A DNA stretch of 64,000 bases from Cristatella mucedo (GCA_009760855.2 WPIO01000004.1:3540501-3604500); one strand, 5' to 3'. Shown: positions 14,395-27,289, counted from the stretch's first letter. Notes: generated from the letters alone by a model not told the origin. A program made the numbers and translations.

Positions 14395-15478
14395 TAGCGG
14401 CTATCACTTCGTTGATCCCTCCCAGCCCTCCAGCACGTCGAACTCTCTACACATAATCGCTCCATGTATCGATGACATCCGCAAATGGATGGCAGTAAAT
14501 ATCCTTAAATTCATTGAGGATAAAACCGACTTACTAGTTAAGGGCAAACCAAGAATGATTCAGAAACCGGAAAGGCTGGAGCTCAAAAGCGGCTCTGCCG
14601 GCACATATCATGTTGAATCTGCACAAAAACTAGGTGTCACGTTCCCAAGTGACCTTTAAGTAGATGACCATATCAGCTCCACAATCAAGTCTGCCTACTT
14701 TCAGCTTCATTATATTGCTAAAATTCGGGCTTGTTTAGAGTTGGATACCATAGATAAGTTAGCCCGTGTATTTGTAACATCCCATCTTGACTTCTGTAAC
14801 TCACTGCTTGCTGGTCTACCGGCCTTTGCAATCAGACGCCTACAGATGGTGCAAACCTCTACAGCTAGGCTTGTCTGTCGTGAGCTTCGCAGTTGCCACA
14901 TCTCACCACTTCTCGCCAACGTGCACTGGCTACAAGTCAAGCAACGCATCTACTTTAAGGTTTTGTCACTCACTTTTAGGTCCCTAAATTCTTTAACTCC
15001 AGCCTACCGATCAGATTTACTCCCCCACCAGGCTAAGCATCCTACCACTCGCTTTTCGGAATCTAATTGTTTACCTATACCTCGCACAAACCTCAAATAC
15101 TTTGGAGACCGTGCCTTTAGTTCATTTGCTCCCAAAGCCTGAAACTCATTCCCGGCTTGCGTAATGCATCCCCTGACTTGACCACATTAAAAAGAAAACT
15201 AAAAACGCACGTATCTTGTACAGCATTTACTGGATCCCTGTCATTCATCCTTAGTGTGCTTTGTGCGCAGTGCTGGCGCTGTGCATACTGCCGCTAACCG
15301 TGCTTGCATGCTGACCCGGTGCACGGCACCCATAACTATGTTATTCTTGATGTTAATTGAGCATGCCACAACTAACCATTCTTACGTGCTGCCTTTGCTG
15401 AAAATTTAAAGCGCCTAGAAAGAGATTGATTTCTCTAAAGGCGCTTTATCAAGTTTATTATTTTTATTATTATTAATA
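14395..15478 (+). mobile_element. LINE-A copy, 3' half
   Basis: Starts at the DPSQPSSTS segment after a short (AT)n tract. It contains the C-terminal part of the RT ORF (14,741-15,142: TSHLDFCNSLLAGLPA, SFAPKA) and the complete 3' UTR, ending in CGCTTTATCAAG and ATT repeats. It lies in DomA intron 3, opposite to the gene. Confidence 0.85.
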
Positions 15479-15727
15479 ATTTCACCTGCTTGACTGAAAC
15501 CCGCTACCTGGACCGTGAAGTGAGAACACTCGACCATGAGTGGTGTAACGACCCACGGGCAACGATAGGGAGCTTCCTAGCAATCCTCTCATCGACACGC
15601 TTACCTGAGCCACAGGGACAACGAAAAGTTTACAAACCGTGCAGGCAGTGGAGAGCGGCAGCTTTCGTTTGCCTCGCAGAAAGCAGAGCGTGCGTTCCGA
15701 CGTCGGGTGGCTACGCGTTTGCCTCAC

Positions 15728-15992
15728 CTCCGGTCGTGTTCATTGTGCCTTCGGCTAGCATTAGGTATGTCGAAGCCAGACTGCGAATATTGTACTGCAG
15801 CGTGAAGCCACACGTCAACGTGCCATTTACTTTTGCTGCGTTTATGCTCAGCAGGAGGGACTTGAAGCTTGGCTGATCAACGTTGTCCATCGGATCGCTG
15901 ACATTTACGTTGACTAGATTGACGTTGACGCTGGTACCAACTGCAATCGTTCCGTTGGGCTCGTAGCAATCGATGACGAAGAGAGCGTCTGT
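15728..15992 (-). CDS. DomA exon D2: second half of the DOMON domain
   Basis: Internal exon of 265 bp: acceptor CTAGTTGCAG, phase 0 in, donor GGAG|GTGAGG, phase 1 out. The peptide opens TDALFVIDCYEPNGTIAVGT, has an Asn/Val/Asp-rich loop longer than in DomB, then NVDQPSF, VNGTLTCGFTLQY and STYLMLAEGTM. It carries the same landmarks in the same order as the exon at 60.6 kb, with silent changes at several codons (for example within VIDCYEP). That pattern points to coding constraint rather than a fresh non-coding duplicate. Several NGT/NTT sequons suggest passage through the secretory pathway. Confidence 0.75.
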
Positions 15993-17834
15993 CTGCAACT
16001 AGTAGCGACTCCGCCATCATCCGAATGGCTGCGAGCCAAAGGAAATGCTCTCGCGAATCAATTCGAGCCTCGGACGCTGAATATCCGACCGCTTTTCAAA
16101 TAATTGTCTTTCCTGCGTGGCGGCACTAAAATGCACTTACGAATACCGCATATGTAGATATAAATACCCGTATGCCGATTTAGTGTAGATTAGCGTGTGT
16201 TTTTGGTAAATGCAGGTTTATTAAGTATGCAGTCAGTATTTGCTTGTATCTGTCCGTGTATACATAGGTACGTGTAATCACAACTATACGGCGCCGTCCT
16301 AATGATGCTCAATGCTAACAACCCAGGCAAATGTGCACATAACAAAATCGCAAAAATACATTTGATTGTAAATATGCGATTCAATTTATTTAGCCTGCTT
16401 TCTATCTTCCAAATAAATTCACATTACGCCGAGAAGAAAAAATATTGCATTGCATGGATAATAGTATATTGTATTGCATAGATGACGTATAAGTAACGAT
16501 AGGATTTCCTGTTTGGTCAAGTATTATTAATGCAATGGCTGTTTTGCAACAATAATGATATAAAGCCCATTGAAATTTAATTAATAATGATTCTTTGTTT
16601 AGTGGTTGTAACAATTATCTAAGATGCAGTTAAATGTTAAACTTGGAAAAGTAACCACAAAATTAACTAGTAGAGCCTATACCTTAATAGTTCATTGTTA
16701 ATCTATACACAGCGTAAAAAGTAAATGTCATATGATCATATTTGCATGACTTTTGAACCAAGAACTGTGACGGTTGAGAATATTTTACAGCAATTGGATT
16801 GCAAGGTATTTATAATAAGTATATATAATACGATAAGATTATGCTATTAAAATTTTTTGATATTATTTGAAATCGAAAATAATTTCGAAATTGTTTTGGT
16901 TTTTTATTTTGCGTAGCTTTTATTTTTTAATAAAAACTATCTATTAATTAGGAAATTATATTAAAATTAGCATTCCTTAAAAAATGTCTGTGTATTTGTC
17001 GATGCGCTATTGTTTCGTCGGCGCGCTTATGTCGGGTTATCCATTTATGTATTAGTCGGAGCGCCTGCACCGACTGTGGGACGTTAGAAAATGACCGTGG
17101 CTGAAATCCAACCAGTCCAATCATATCAATTCACAATAAAAATGTACATCCAGAGCCAACTTGCGATATGATTTTTTTAGAGCCCTTGCACGAAGCTTGG
17201 AGTCCATAGTTAGCACGCTCTGCTTACACATCAGCCGCTGCCTTGTGTGCTCTCGGTCGGTGGCTGACCTTTAGCCTTTTGAGCTGCGAAACCTTACAGC
17301 ATCGTAGACCTACGGGCATTCATCAAATAAATTAGCATCGGCTATAAAGAAATATATTGAAACGTAAGCAGTTTGTATCTCGGTAGCTCGCTGGAAGAAG
17401 GAAGACCCAGCACTTCCCTTCGAAACCAGCGACTTCCTGCCGTAGGCACGCTTGCGTTCCAACCTGGCTTACTCACTCCGTTTGCCTGACCTTTAGGTTA
17501 GAAGCCGAGGTAGACATGCATCTATTGCGTTCCAGGAGATTGATTTGCATATTTTAATGACGATTAAGTGCGTCTTTTTGCAAATAGTTCGGCATGACGC
17601 TCAGTATAAGGCCAACGTATGCGGCTAGTTCCCGATGTTTGCATACTGCGTTCAGGGGCTACTTTTTTTTAGTGCCGCCATTTGTTTAGTAAGAAACGCA
17701 CGCGTGCATTCAGACGTAGAAATACTAATGCTCGTGCACACATGAGAGAGATTGAGCAAGACTAGAGGAGGGGAGTTGAGAAGAGAAAAGAATAGAGGAA
17801 TGGAGCAAAAAAGAGAGAGCAAAAGTAGCACACA
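15993..17834. other. DomA intron, AT-rich, unrecognised
   Basis: Markedly AT-rich from about 16,380 to 17,000. No gene-like frame. Confidence 0.5.
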
Positions 17835-17861
17835 TAGAGAAAGAGAGAGAGATGGAGAGAT

Positions 17862-17893
<32 letters not shown>

Positions 17894-17910
17894 GGAGAGA
17901 GAGATAAAGA
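17835..17910 (+). repeat. (GA)n tract
   Basis: Imperfect GA/GAGAGATA run at one end of the inverted duplication copy at 17.9-18.3 kb. Confidence 0.85.
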
Positions 17911-18297
17911 GAAGAAGTGAGTACGAGAAGACAAATTATTAGTACGTGTACGCTCAACTTCATGCGGTCATCTCAGCTTTCACAGAAAGGCCAAAACGCG
18001 ATTGAAAGCGAATGCCTAGTTATTAGGCTGCTCCCAGAATCGATTCCTCGTCCAGAAGCTGCCTTTGCGTGGGAAGTATTAAAATCCTTGCTTCATGCGC
18101 ATTTACTTGCCTGCTTGACCTCTCAAAGAGCATTTATTGTGTATGAATTTTCTCCTTTTCTTACCCTCGCCGCAGTGAACCCTATCCAAAGTCCAAAGAT
18201 CGCTTTACAAGTGAGGAAGAAAATGGGCCGTGCTCCACTCCAAGTAGCGTGCACTTGGACATGGCAAGGAGGAAAGTTAAATAAATAATAAAAATAG
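17903..18297 (-). repeat. Inverted duplication, copy 1
   Basis: The reverse complement matches 37,384-37,800 over about 400 bp at roughly 96% by eye. Shared landmarks are CCTTGCCATGTCCAAGTGC and GCTGAGATGACCGCATG, with a (GA)n/(CT)n tract at the same end. A reading frame including LFNFPPCHVQVHATWSGA is shared but unrecognised. Confidence 0.88.
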
Positions 18298-18360
18298 TGA
18301 GAGATTTGTATAGCACTCTTGGAGACATAGATCTCTAGGGAGGCACTTTTACATATTCTA
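18297..18360 (-). mobile_element. LINE-A or SINE2 3' tail remnant
   Basis: GTATAGCACTC...CTAGGGAGGCACTTTTACAT resembles the reverse complement of the LINE-A 3' hairpin. It is too short to say more. Confidence 0.5.
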
Positions 18361-18565
18361 GAAATGAAGGATTCTGGTCGCATTGTGCGAAGAAAGCTTA
18401 GACTTGCCATCACTTTTAATTTTTGTCCACAGCCAGCCAGAATGCCGCGGCTGCTAACGAATTGCTGAAGGAACAAAGCGTTTGGCTGGCAAAAGTGGAA
18501 AGTGATGGATAAAAAACGGCCGCATTTGATTAGTACCAATCAAGTAGAGTGGTGACGTAAAATCC

Positions 18566-18746
18566 CGTGATGGCTCACTAGGTAAGGCGGTTGCTTTCAC
18601 GACCTCGGTCCCGAGGTCGTGTGTTCGATTCCTGTGGTGGGCGATTCTTTATCGCCACTGCAAGCGGTGGTGATAGCCGTAAAGGCTCTTCTGTCGCTAT
18701 ACAAAAAAGAGGCTGTTTAATCAGCTAGGATTTATTTATTATTTAA
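18566..18746 (+). mobile_element. SINE1 copy (tRNA-derived)
   Basis: The head resembles a tRNA: box A-like TGGCTCACTAGGT, a hairpin CACGACCTCGGTCCCGAGG and box B-like GTTCGATTCC. A unique body (GATCCTTTATCGCCACTGCAAGC type) follows, ending RAGGCTGTTTAATCAGCTAGG with an ATTT-rich tail. The length of about 180 bp is normal for a SINE. Confidence 0.82.
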
Positions 18747-19004
18747 AATGGAAGAGAGGCCTTGTCTGGGTCAAGGTCAGTGCGAGAAGGGAAGAGGAAG
18801 AGCGATGCTAAGGCGCAGCCGTAATGCAACTGCAATATCCACCTCTGTCTGCAGCCAGACGCGAAGCTCGGGCAGAGAGCTGCCACACCCCCGAAAACGT
18901 GAGTAAAGACAGCGGAGAGATTTCCTCAAGAAATAACTTGGCCAACCTATAAAAAAAGCAGGAGCACCCCCAGCCCCTGCTGTCGACGAGCCGCGACTGT
19001 CTCA

Positions 19005-19290
19005 ACGACATTCACTCTCCTGCTGCTGCTGCCGACTAAGGCGTATTCTTTTAAGCCGGGTCCTGAGCTGCTACTTCCGTGCTACCACTCATTGCCTCGA
19101 CTGCTCTCCTGACTTTGCCACGCATCCCACTTTCCCTTTTGTGGCGTCGGATGAAGTCCGTTGGCTACCGAATGCGTAACGAAAGCCACTTAGGCTTTGA
19201 GGGCGCTACTGAAAACTCTCCTGCGTTACAGCCACGCATTCTTCGTGGCTTTGTGTATTTGCTGTCGGATATACGTTACATTACATTTTC
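19005..19290 (+). mobile_element. LINE-B 3' fragment
   Basis: Shares TGAAGTCYGTTGGCTACCGA and ACTCTCCTGCGTTAC with the other LINE-B 3' ends. Boundaries are approximate. Confidence 0.6.
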
Positions 19291-19399
19291 TCTGCCTCGA
19301 GGCGGAATTCGTTTGTCTCCGCTCGCTTCTGCAGATCCGCTAGAGTTTAGCGTAAGTACAGCTAGAATGGTTTGCTCGCTTTAAGTGTGTCAACAATGT

Positions 19400-19685
19400 G
19401 TCTCGCATAATAACGATAAAAATCATAATAATAAAATAATAATAATGCATTTGGTATAGCGCCACCACAGAATTCAGTCTCATTCGAGGCGCTTTGCATT
19501 TGCTGCAAAGAAAGTACGATCAATTGGTTAGCGGTAGCATGCTCAATAAACAACAAAAATAACGTGGTTAGGGGTGACATGCACGGCACGCGTAAGGACA
19601 TAAAGGACGAATCACAGGTACTCACTAAATGCTGTGATATGTGGAAAAGTCAAGAGATGTCGTGACCTAGCATGAACTCACTGCA
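19400..19685 (-). mobile_element. LINE-A 3' tail
   Basis: Reverse complement of the LINE-A 3' UTR with (TAA)n first, then the AGGCGCTTTGCATTTGCTGC and CGAATCACAGG blocks. It is truncated soon after the end of the ORF. Confidence 0.82.
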
Positions 19686-22010
19686 GAGCAGTCGATCGTA
19701 AGGAAGTCGCGGAGCTCTCTTATCGAGAAGCTCCGTCAGCTCTACAGTTTGACTGCATAGCCATGAATGATGCCGCTAATCGGTGACTATTTCATTTTAA
19801 AAGCGAGTGCTAAGGCAAAAAATGTCAACCTGAAGACATGAGCACTCAATATAAACCGATCGAAAACTTACTCTTCACGCTGACTTCCGTTTCTACATGG
19901 CAAAATGAGGTTACCTGTTATAGACATTTCAGATTGTCGTTTGTCAGAAGCACCCTGTAGAGATACTCGCTGGTTACGGCTGTTCGACGGCGAACTTTTT
20001 TTAGGCACCGACCGCTCTCACGCACGCACATACTTGCGTTCGTCCATCGCACGCATACGAATGCACTGGCGAACGTTTGGAGTTGAGGCATCCGTGAACT
20101 TGTCTCGAGTGCGAACCAACGTCGAACCAGCCACGCCTACACTGTGCAACAGTTCGGAGTCTTAACTGGCCTCGTTATCCGGCTGCAGCTGGCACATCCA
20201 TTCTCACTTGATTAGCGAGAGAAATCTCATAAATATGAAGGTCTCTAAGTTTCTCACTGTGCGGAAATTGTCAATGAAGCAGCGGCTATCCACGGGCACG
20301 TATCTGCCGCCACCCACACTAGTGGAGCTGCTACTCGCTGTAGCGATAGTAGTATTGGAAGACAGCGCCAGGAGGAAAGAGGACTCTTGCAGTCCTACCG
20401 ACTGTACTCAGCACGGATTGCGTGGTGAGGGTTACGCACGTCAAAGATGTCTTTGATCTGTCGCCAAGAAACAGAACGCGCGGCGGCCACTTCTTCGACA
20501 GCGGTCCGCGACCTCGGATCCTTCCCATCGGCTACCCGTCTCCGCTAATTACCGGTCAAAACTGATGACGTATACGCAAGCTCTCCGGTATTCGAGTTAC
20601 TTCGAACGTTCGCCAGAGTGGCCGCGGCTTGTTTTACAGTACCTCTCCATTATTCGCACAGCTTCGGCATTCGTTTGCAGGCGCGTGAGCGACCGCATCC
20701 GGAGCTACAGAGTGTTTCGCTAGGCGAGGTGCCGAGAGTGACCGCACGAGAGCTCTTAGCGGCTGGAGACTGAGACTGAGCGACTGGAGCATCGGTGAGC
20801 CAAACGGCTCCGGTTTCGTATCTAGCCGCGCGCTGGCGGTAAAGTCCTCTGCGTCTCCTCGCCTTCGGGTCCTGTATATGTTTACTGGTATGTAGATACA
20901 TATCGCTAGACAGACAGACAGACAGAGAGGGAGAGGCAAACATACAGACGGAGATCCTTCTCTTCGTATTAATAATAGAAATACATTTGCATTGACCCTT
21001 AGAGAACTCAATCTCTTTCTAGGCATTTTAGCATATGCTACAAAGGAAGCTGCGTGTGCGGGGGAAGTTAGACAAGAGCAACCTCACACGCACGAGAGCT
21101 CACTCAGAAAATGTTCAACTCTGCCCACATAAAAGATGCATAGTAGGAGCATTTACCTCTTTCTTTCAAAATTCAGAGCCCAACGGTGGCCGCCTGCTGT
21201 GCTGGACGGTAAACTGTAAAGGAATTTCGCCTCAATCAGGAAACAATCCCACAATCCCTCCGGATTACCAGTCCAGTGCTACAGCGATTGGGCGATTCGA
21301 GAGACTACTCGTCTTACGGCGCTCAAACACTTGGTTATACAGCATCTTCTTGAAATCATCACTATTGTGCTAGGGCTGAATTTTCTGCTTTTTCCGCATA
21401 CTGCCTGAATGAATCTGTAAGTTTATAGTTGCAAATATTGGCGCCGAGAACGATTAAAGATTAAGAGAAGAGAAGATTAAGCCTGCAGCGGTCGGCGACT
21501 ATAGGGCGCACACGTGACTTATGTGGATTCAGGCAAGTGGAGAAACCTGCCGCAGCGGGCTACCTTATTCTTATTCCGCTCGGTTGCAGCCTTTGCCAGT
21601 TACTGCCGCCGATTATTCTCTCACTGTGGCTCTGTCTACCCCTGCCCGCGAGCACTGAGCGTGCAAACTTTTACATGCTGGAGCGTGTGCGCGCTTGTAC
21701 GTAGATGCACGAACACTTGCTTTCGAAAAAATACCTACTCAAATATTTGTAAGCAGTTCTGGTACGCGGAACGATACCAAAATGGTGTCTGCTGAGTGAG
21801 TTTTTGTTTCCACATTGGTGCCTAGGCACCGGCTTCTGCCGATCTGGGAATAGCCCAAACCAGCTACTTCTGTCAATTCAGAACTGCAAGCGCAACTTTG
21901 GTGTGCCGCTGACCTCAGCGTCTCAAATGCAGCAAGCATTCCACGCGACGCTGCGATAGCGCCGACTACGGCCTCAGCAGGTCAGAGTGCCACGGTTGCG
22001 CCAGGCTCAC
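19686..22010. other. DomA intron, unrecognised
   Basis: GC-richer than its surroundings from 20,000 to 20,900. A (CAGA)n run lies at 20,909-20,926. Confidence 0.5.
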
Positions 22011-22190
22011 CATATCCGTTCCATTAGCGAATGCAAAGGAAACGTAGTTGTTATTTTTGTTCCTGTTGGGGCTGCTCGTGATTGTGAAATTTCCATTCTG
22101 ATCAAGGGACGATAGCAACCACGAGATGCGTGGGCAGCCGTCGGGATTGCTGCAAGGAGACGGCTCATAGAGGCCACTGAGAGCGAGTAC
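22011..22190 (-). CDS. DomA exon D1: first half of a DOMON domain
   Basis: Internal exon of 180 bp (60 codons), phase 0 at both ends: acceptor CGATTCTCTTGCAG, donor ATG|GTGAGC. The peptide starts VLALSGLYEP, has two Cys (PCSNPDGC), then SW, SSLDQNGNFT, a polar Asn/Arg loop and NNYVSFAFANGTDM. It is the clear paralogue of the exon at 62.3 kb, with the same ends and phases and a slightly longer Cys loop. Reading back through the acceptor there is no in-frame ATG before a TAG stop, so an upstream signal-peptide exon is expected. The final Met would correspond to the DOMON haem Met (inference). The next intron is about 6.0 kb and filled with repeats. Confidence 0.72.
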
Positions 22191-23747
22191 CTGCAAGAGA
22201 ATCGTAAGGCGAAGCCAGTAGACAGTCGGGAGCGAATTTGCTGCCACGTTCTTCCGTCTCTCAGCGCACCCGTAGGGGCGCTACGGGTGCGCTACGACAG
22301 CCGGAGCGCCAGCCCGGGTCGTGGCTGGGCTGCTTTCCTAGGGCCTCAATGTACGATTCTCGGGGTCGCACTCTGTCGGATTTAGTCGATTCGAGCCTAA
22401 TCCGGCGGGCGGCGTTCGAGTTCGGCGTTCGAGCCTAATCCGGCGGGCGGTAGGCGTTGGCGACAGCGACGGGGCCGGATGACGCATCGAGGCGTATCTG
22501 TCAATCGGCATCGCCGTCAGAGCTGGGTGCGGCTTAGGCGCGGGGCGTCACGCCTTTTCTCTCAACCTCTCCCGCTACCGATCCGCCTTATCGAAGTTAC
22601 GACGGCTCAGCGCCCCCATAAAGAAATTTTGGCTATTTATCTAAGCTAGTCACTGTTGCACCTCTGGCTGCGTCTCTGGCCTTCGGGCCAATATTAGGAG
22701 CATCTCGACGGCGGCGACAGCAGAACCCCTAGACCAGCTGCCGTACAGGAAAGCCTACCGTTCATATAGTCGACTACAGTGCTGCCGAACGCCTCCAGCT
22801 GGTTCTTTCCCTTCGATTTAACGCCGACCGTTTTTTAGACCCGACTGCGCGGCCGCCAGTGCACGAAGAGACAATGGCGGCGAGGAACTTCCGGTAGCTT
22901 TCGGTCTCGCTCGCTCGAACCGTCGTCGCGCGGGCAGTGACCGACAGAGCCGCCGGGTGGACAACCCTCCTTCAAAGAGCATCGAGTTCCGTAGGGAACT
23001 GAGGGTGGCGGGCTGGCATCGCTTTGAGGGAAGTTACGGAACAGCTCGGTGAAACCAGCCTGGACTCGCCTGCAGCAAATCCTGCTCAAGTGCACTGGAC
23101 GCCTGGCGACGTCGCCCGCATCGTTCGCGTCGGCTTTACTTATAAGAGCGGCACTCGCGTTACTGATTTGCCGTTTCCAAGAATGCAGCAAAAATACTCT
23201 TCGGCCCTGAGCTTCGAAGTCCACGCTGCTAATAAAATCAGACGGTGCTACGTTAGTCTTTCTCGATTCACGATTTTTTTCTTCAGTATTAACGAGACGT
23301 CTACACGTGATGCAAAGCTCGACAGCTAGGTTGCCTACCCAGAGCATTTTGCTCGAGGGCCACTCGACGCCACTTCTCACCGACCGACGGTCTCTGGTCG
23401 ATCAAGCAACGGATCGACTTCATCGTCTGCTGTCACTCGCTGCTGCATCCATTCGCGTTCTTCTGTCGTTCGCCGGCTTCCCATCGCAGCGCCCACTCCT
23501 CTGCTCAGCTCTGCTCTGCTCAGAACTGCACTCGAGCAATCTACTCTTCTATCCAGCGCCAGCGTTCTCAGGCAGCTCCTTGCGGCAGACAGCCATGTCG
23601 ACACTGCCGCACTGGACCGCATTTGAGATGAAGCCAAATATCCGCTCGATCCGCGAAGCATTCTCTCGTGGAACTAGTGCCCTACGAGCGGTTGTGCGTG
23701 CCAACATGGTGCGATGGCTCGGAGGCTCCGACCGCTTCGTCCTACTC
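22191..23747. other. CpG-dense, GC-rich stretch, no gene recognised
   Basis: Many CpG dinucleotides, most dense at 22,250-22,620. TTCGAGCCTAATCCGGCGGGCGG occurs twice (about 22,391 and 22,430). It could be a CpG island or promoter region, but no transcript is evident. Confidence 0.45.
22263..22293. repeat. Perfect GC-rich hairpin, 13-bp stem
   Basis: AGCGCACCCGTAG, loop GGGCG, CTACGGGTGCGCT. It lies about 70 bp upstream (in transcript sense) of DomA exon D1, probably in the preceding intron. Confidence 0.95.
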
Positions 23748-25520
23748 CCTAATAATAATATTAATAATAATGCACTTGATAAAAAGCCCTCAGAGAACTC
23801 AATCTTTTTTTAGGCGCTTTACATTTGTTGCAAAGGGAAACGCGATTGAACGGTCATTATTATCATGCTTGAGAAACAGCTTGAATAACATGGTTAAGGG
23901 TGACATGAACAGGGTCAGCATGCAAATGTGGTTAGTGGCAGCATGTACAGTGTCAGCACGCATAAGCACACGAAGGATGAATCACAGGGACCCACTAAAT
24001 GCTGTCCTAAATAGGTGTGTTTTTAATTTCCTTTTAAATGTAGTCAAGTCAGGGAACGTTGATACGCAAGTCGGGAGTGAATTCCAGGCTTTGGGAGCAT
24101 ATGAACTAAATGCACGGTCTCCAAAGAATTTGAGGTTTGAGCGAGGTATTGGCAAACTGTTGGATCTCGAAAAGCGGGTGGTACGATGCTTGGCTGATGG
24201 GGAGTAGATCTGAGAGATAGGCTGGAGCCAAAGAATGAAGTGACCTAAAAGTGAGTTATTAAACCTTGAAGTCGATCCGTTGCTTGACTGGTAGCCAGTG
24301 CAGGTCAGCGAGAAGTGGTGTGATGTGGCAACTGCGACGCTCACGACAGACAAGCCTAGCTGCGGAGTTTTGCACCATCTGTAATCGCCTGATCGCACAT
24401 GCCGGTAGGCCAGCGAGCAGTGAGTTACAGAAGTCGAGACGGGATGTCACAAATGCATGGACCAATTTGGACGTGGTATCCTTATCTGAACAAGCCCGAA
24501 TTTCAGCAACTTTATGTAGCTGAAAGTAGGCAGATTTGATTGTGGAGCTGATGTGGTCGTCTAACGAGAGGCCACTTTAGAACATGACACCTATATTTCG
24601 TGCTGATTCAACAGGGGATATGCTGGCTAAGCCAATTTTAGCGTCAGCCTTTCCAATTTCTGAATCACACTGGGTTTGCACATAACTAATAAGTTAGTTT
24701 TATGATCGTTTAGTTTAAAGAAATTGCTGCCATCCATGTGCGGATGTCATCAATACAGGCAGCACGTTAGTTAAAAGAATTTGAGGTGCTCGAAGGCTGG
24801 GAGGGATTAAAGCATAGGTACAACTGAGTGTCATCCGGATAGAAGTGAAAGCCTAGATTTTGCTTGGCAATCACATCAGCAAGAGGGAGAGTATAAACCG
24901 TGAAAAGAACCGGACCTAGCACGGAGCCCTGAGGAACCTCATATTTCAGAGGTACCTCGGATGATCTTTGTCCATTCACGTTAATACTTTGGAGTCTCCC
25001 ACTGACATAGGGCCTGAACCATTGCAGAGTAGTGCCAGTGATGTCCAGACGAGATGAGAGTCACTCTATAAGAACTTGTGATCGATGGTATCAAAAGCTG
25101 CCGAAAGATCGAGCAAAACAAGTAGAGATAATCTACCTATGTCTGTATTCCTAAGTAATTACACCCTAAGCAATGCTGATTCTGTAGAACAATTAGCTCT
25201 AAAGCCAGACTGGAACTTACTAGCGTGGTTTGAAGTTTCAATATATGAGTTTAGTTGGTCCGCCACGACCCGTTCCAATGTCTTTGATAGGAAAGTTAAA
25301 AGAGAGACTGGGTGGTAGTTGCTCAAGTTCTCTTGGTCTAGTGTCGCTTTCTTGAGAAGTGACCTGACTACAGCTTTTTTGAAAGGTGCTGGGACATGAC
25401 CTGAGGCTAATGACATATTAATGATGTTAGTTATGCATGGCAGCAGCAGATCAATGCAACGTAGGAGGAAGACAGTGGGAATAGGGTCCAAAGGACTTGT
25501 TGTCTTCCTTGATTGATCCC
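23748..25520 (-). mobile_element. LINE-A copy, longest on the minus strand
   Basis: The (TAA)n 3' end is at 23,748. Reading down from 25,491 the RT runs SPLDPIPTVFLL, PAPFKKAVVRSLLKK, LSNYHPVSLL, LERVVADQLNSYIETS and FQSGFRANCSTES, then VPQGSVLGP, FYPDD and the C-terminus. It is the only copy showing the RT N-terminus. Frame breaks, and Pro in the YxDD box, indicate a dead copy. Confidence 0.88.
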
Positions 25521-26184
25521 TAAGCTACGGTTTTTATGATCCTGCAATATCCAACTTAAGGCACTATTGCTTTTGAATTTCGGGATTATACATTCGTTTA
25601 TTTTCACTTCTTTCTTTTGTTTTTACTGCTCCATTTATTAAGACGTCTTTTATGTACGTTCTCTCTACCGATAATCCGAAAGCACCCTATCGATCTCAAG
25701 CTCTGACAATGCAAAAAATTGGAAATGCTTTCAGCTAGGCTATGTCATACATAGTTCATAATTGTATCTTTGCATGGAAAACTAGCGACCTTCGCTGCGG
25801 AAGCTTACAAACGCCGCCGCCGCCGCCGCAGAACCAAGTGCAGGTTCAAGCCTGCAGCCTACCTGGCTCCCTTGGCCGGCGAGCAATGCCACTACTGTGA
25901 AGATCGAAAATAGCCTTGACATTGCGTCCATTTCCCCCAAGGCGCTCCTGGTAGGCAAGACAAAACCTGCAAAGCAACAACATAAATAACATTACCTCAT
26001 CACGGAGCGCGGTTTTTTATTTACTCCAACACGTAGGGACCTTGAGTGCATACCGCGCGTTTATCAATGCCGGGTCGCCTCGAGCGGAGAGTAGTGAGAT
26101 ACTTTCACTGGGCCACGTCGACAGCGCCTCACACTCTCGGTTGGAGACGGATAGAAATCTGTGAAAATGAATCGTCCTTGCAGA
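25521..26184. other. No gene recognised
   Basis: A (CGC)n run lies at 25,811-25,829. Confidence 0.5.
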
Positions 26185-26298
26185 ATGCTTCCACTAATCA
26201 TTCGGTAATGATTTCTTTACAGCATCTGTAAAGTGCCTAGAAAGCGACTCGGCTCTCTGAGGGTGCAAAATATATTGTCGTTATCATTATTATTCGTC
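26185..26298 (+). mobile_element. LINE-A 3' tail
   Basis: CATCTGTAAAGTGCCTAGAAAG...GCTCTCTGAGGGTGC with ATT-like repeats matches the last 100 bp of LINE-A. Confidence 0.65.
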
Positions 26299-26479
26299 AG
26301 CCGAATTTGTTACTTGGCGCCTCAACATTACAAATGAATGTAACGGCTAGGAAGACAGCGGGCTATTTCTTATCTTCATCTAAAGTTGAATGAGCATCCA
26401 TGATAAATGTCAATTTAAAATGGACTGTCAAGTACTAATAGATACTTGTGTAATGGCCTCTAGAAACTATATTTTGACT

Positions 26480-27160
26480 GGAAAGGAAGAATGCCAATTG
26501 GTTAGTGACAGCATGCACCATGTCATAATTCGTATGCATACAGTTTACGCAGACACAGCAAATACTATGAGGAATAGCTGAGTTTTACCTTTTTATAGTC
26601 TTCAAGTCATGTGATGTCGTGACGTCACTTGGTATTAAATTCCAGGCTTTAGGATAAAAAATATAATTCATTTGTATAGCACCCCAAGGGAACTTAATTT
26701 CTATTCAGGCGCTTTACATATACTTCTGGGCTCGAGCCCACTACCTTAGCCAGGCCTTGGTCGGGGCGTGGACCTTAACCGCTGGATGAAACCAGCTCGG
26801 CGGATCAAACGAATTGAATACGAACTAAATACTATACCAGGATCTTACGAACTGAACCATACTCTCCGTAAAATTTGAGGCTGGTTATGGGTACAGCTAA
26901 GCAACTTGAGTCAGAAGGACGGGCGATTCGTACTTAGCCCGATTCGGAAGTTTGTTGGATATTAGTTAAAATTCAGCAGCGGTACGTATGTGAAAAGTGG
27001 TAAACAATATTGTGGAGCTGACGTGGCCATCCAGTATAAGGTCGCTTTGAAGCAGGACATCCTTATTTGTGCAGATGCTACAACAGATATGCTAGACAAG
27101 CCGTTTATAGCGTTGGGCTTTCCGATTTCTGAATAATGCTAGCCCATCCAATAAGTTGTA
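26480..27160 (-). mobile_element. Diverged LINE-A remnant interrupted by SINE2
   Basis: Scattered blocks match the reverse complement of LINE-A: CCAATTGGTTAGTGACAGC, AATTCCAGGCTTTAGG, GAACTAAATAC...TTTGAGG, GTGGAGCTGACGTGG and CCGATTTCTGAATAATGC. A SINE2 copy sits inside at 26,660-26,825. Confidence 0.65.
26660..26825 (-). mobile_element. SINE2 copy (tRNA-like head + LINE-A-like tail)
   Basis: On the minus strand a tRNA-like head (box A-like GAGCTGGTTTCATCCAGCGG, box B-like GGGCTCGAGCCC) is followed by ATGTAAAGCGCCTGAATAG...GGGGTGCTATACAAATG, the LINE-A 3' hairpin. It is nested in the older LINE-A remnant. Confidence 0.6.
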
Positions 27161-27289
27161 GGTTTCTTTACTGTTCTAGACAAAAATTTAGTTCTCCTAC
27201 GGCTGCAATAAATGTTTCTTTATAACTAACTCCGAAGCCAGAGGATATATTCATACTAACTCAATCACTTTGACTGAAAAAAATTACGG

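Noticed and set aside
18566-18650. tRNA gene candidate
   Set aside because: Box A/B-like motifs are present but the cloverleaf is not, and the sequence recurs with a common body and tail, so it is a SINE.
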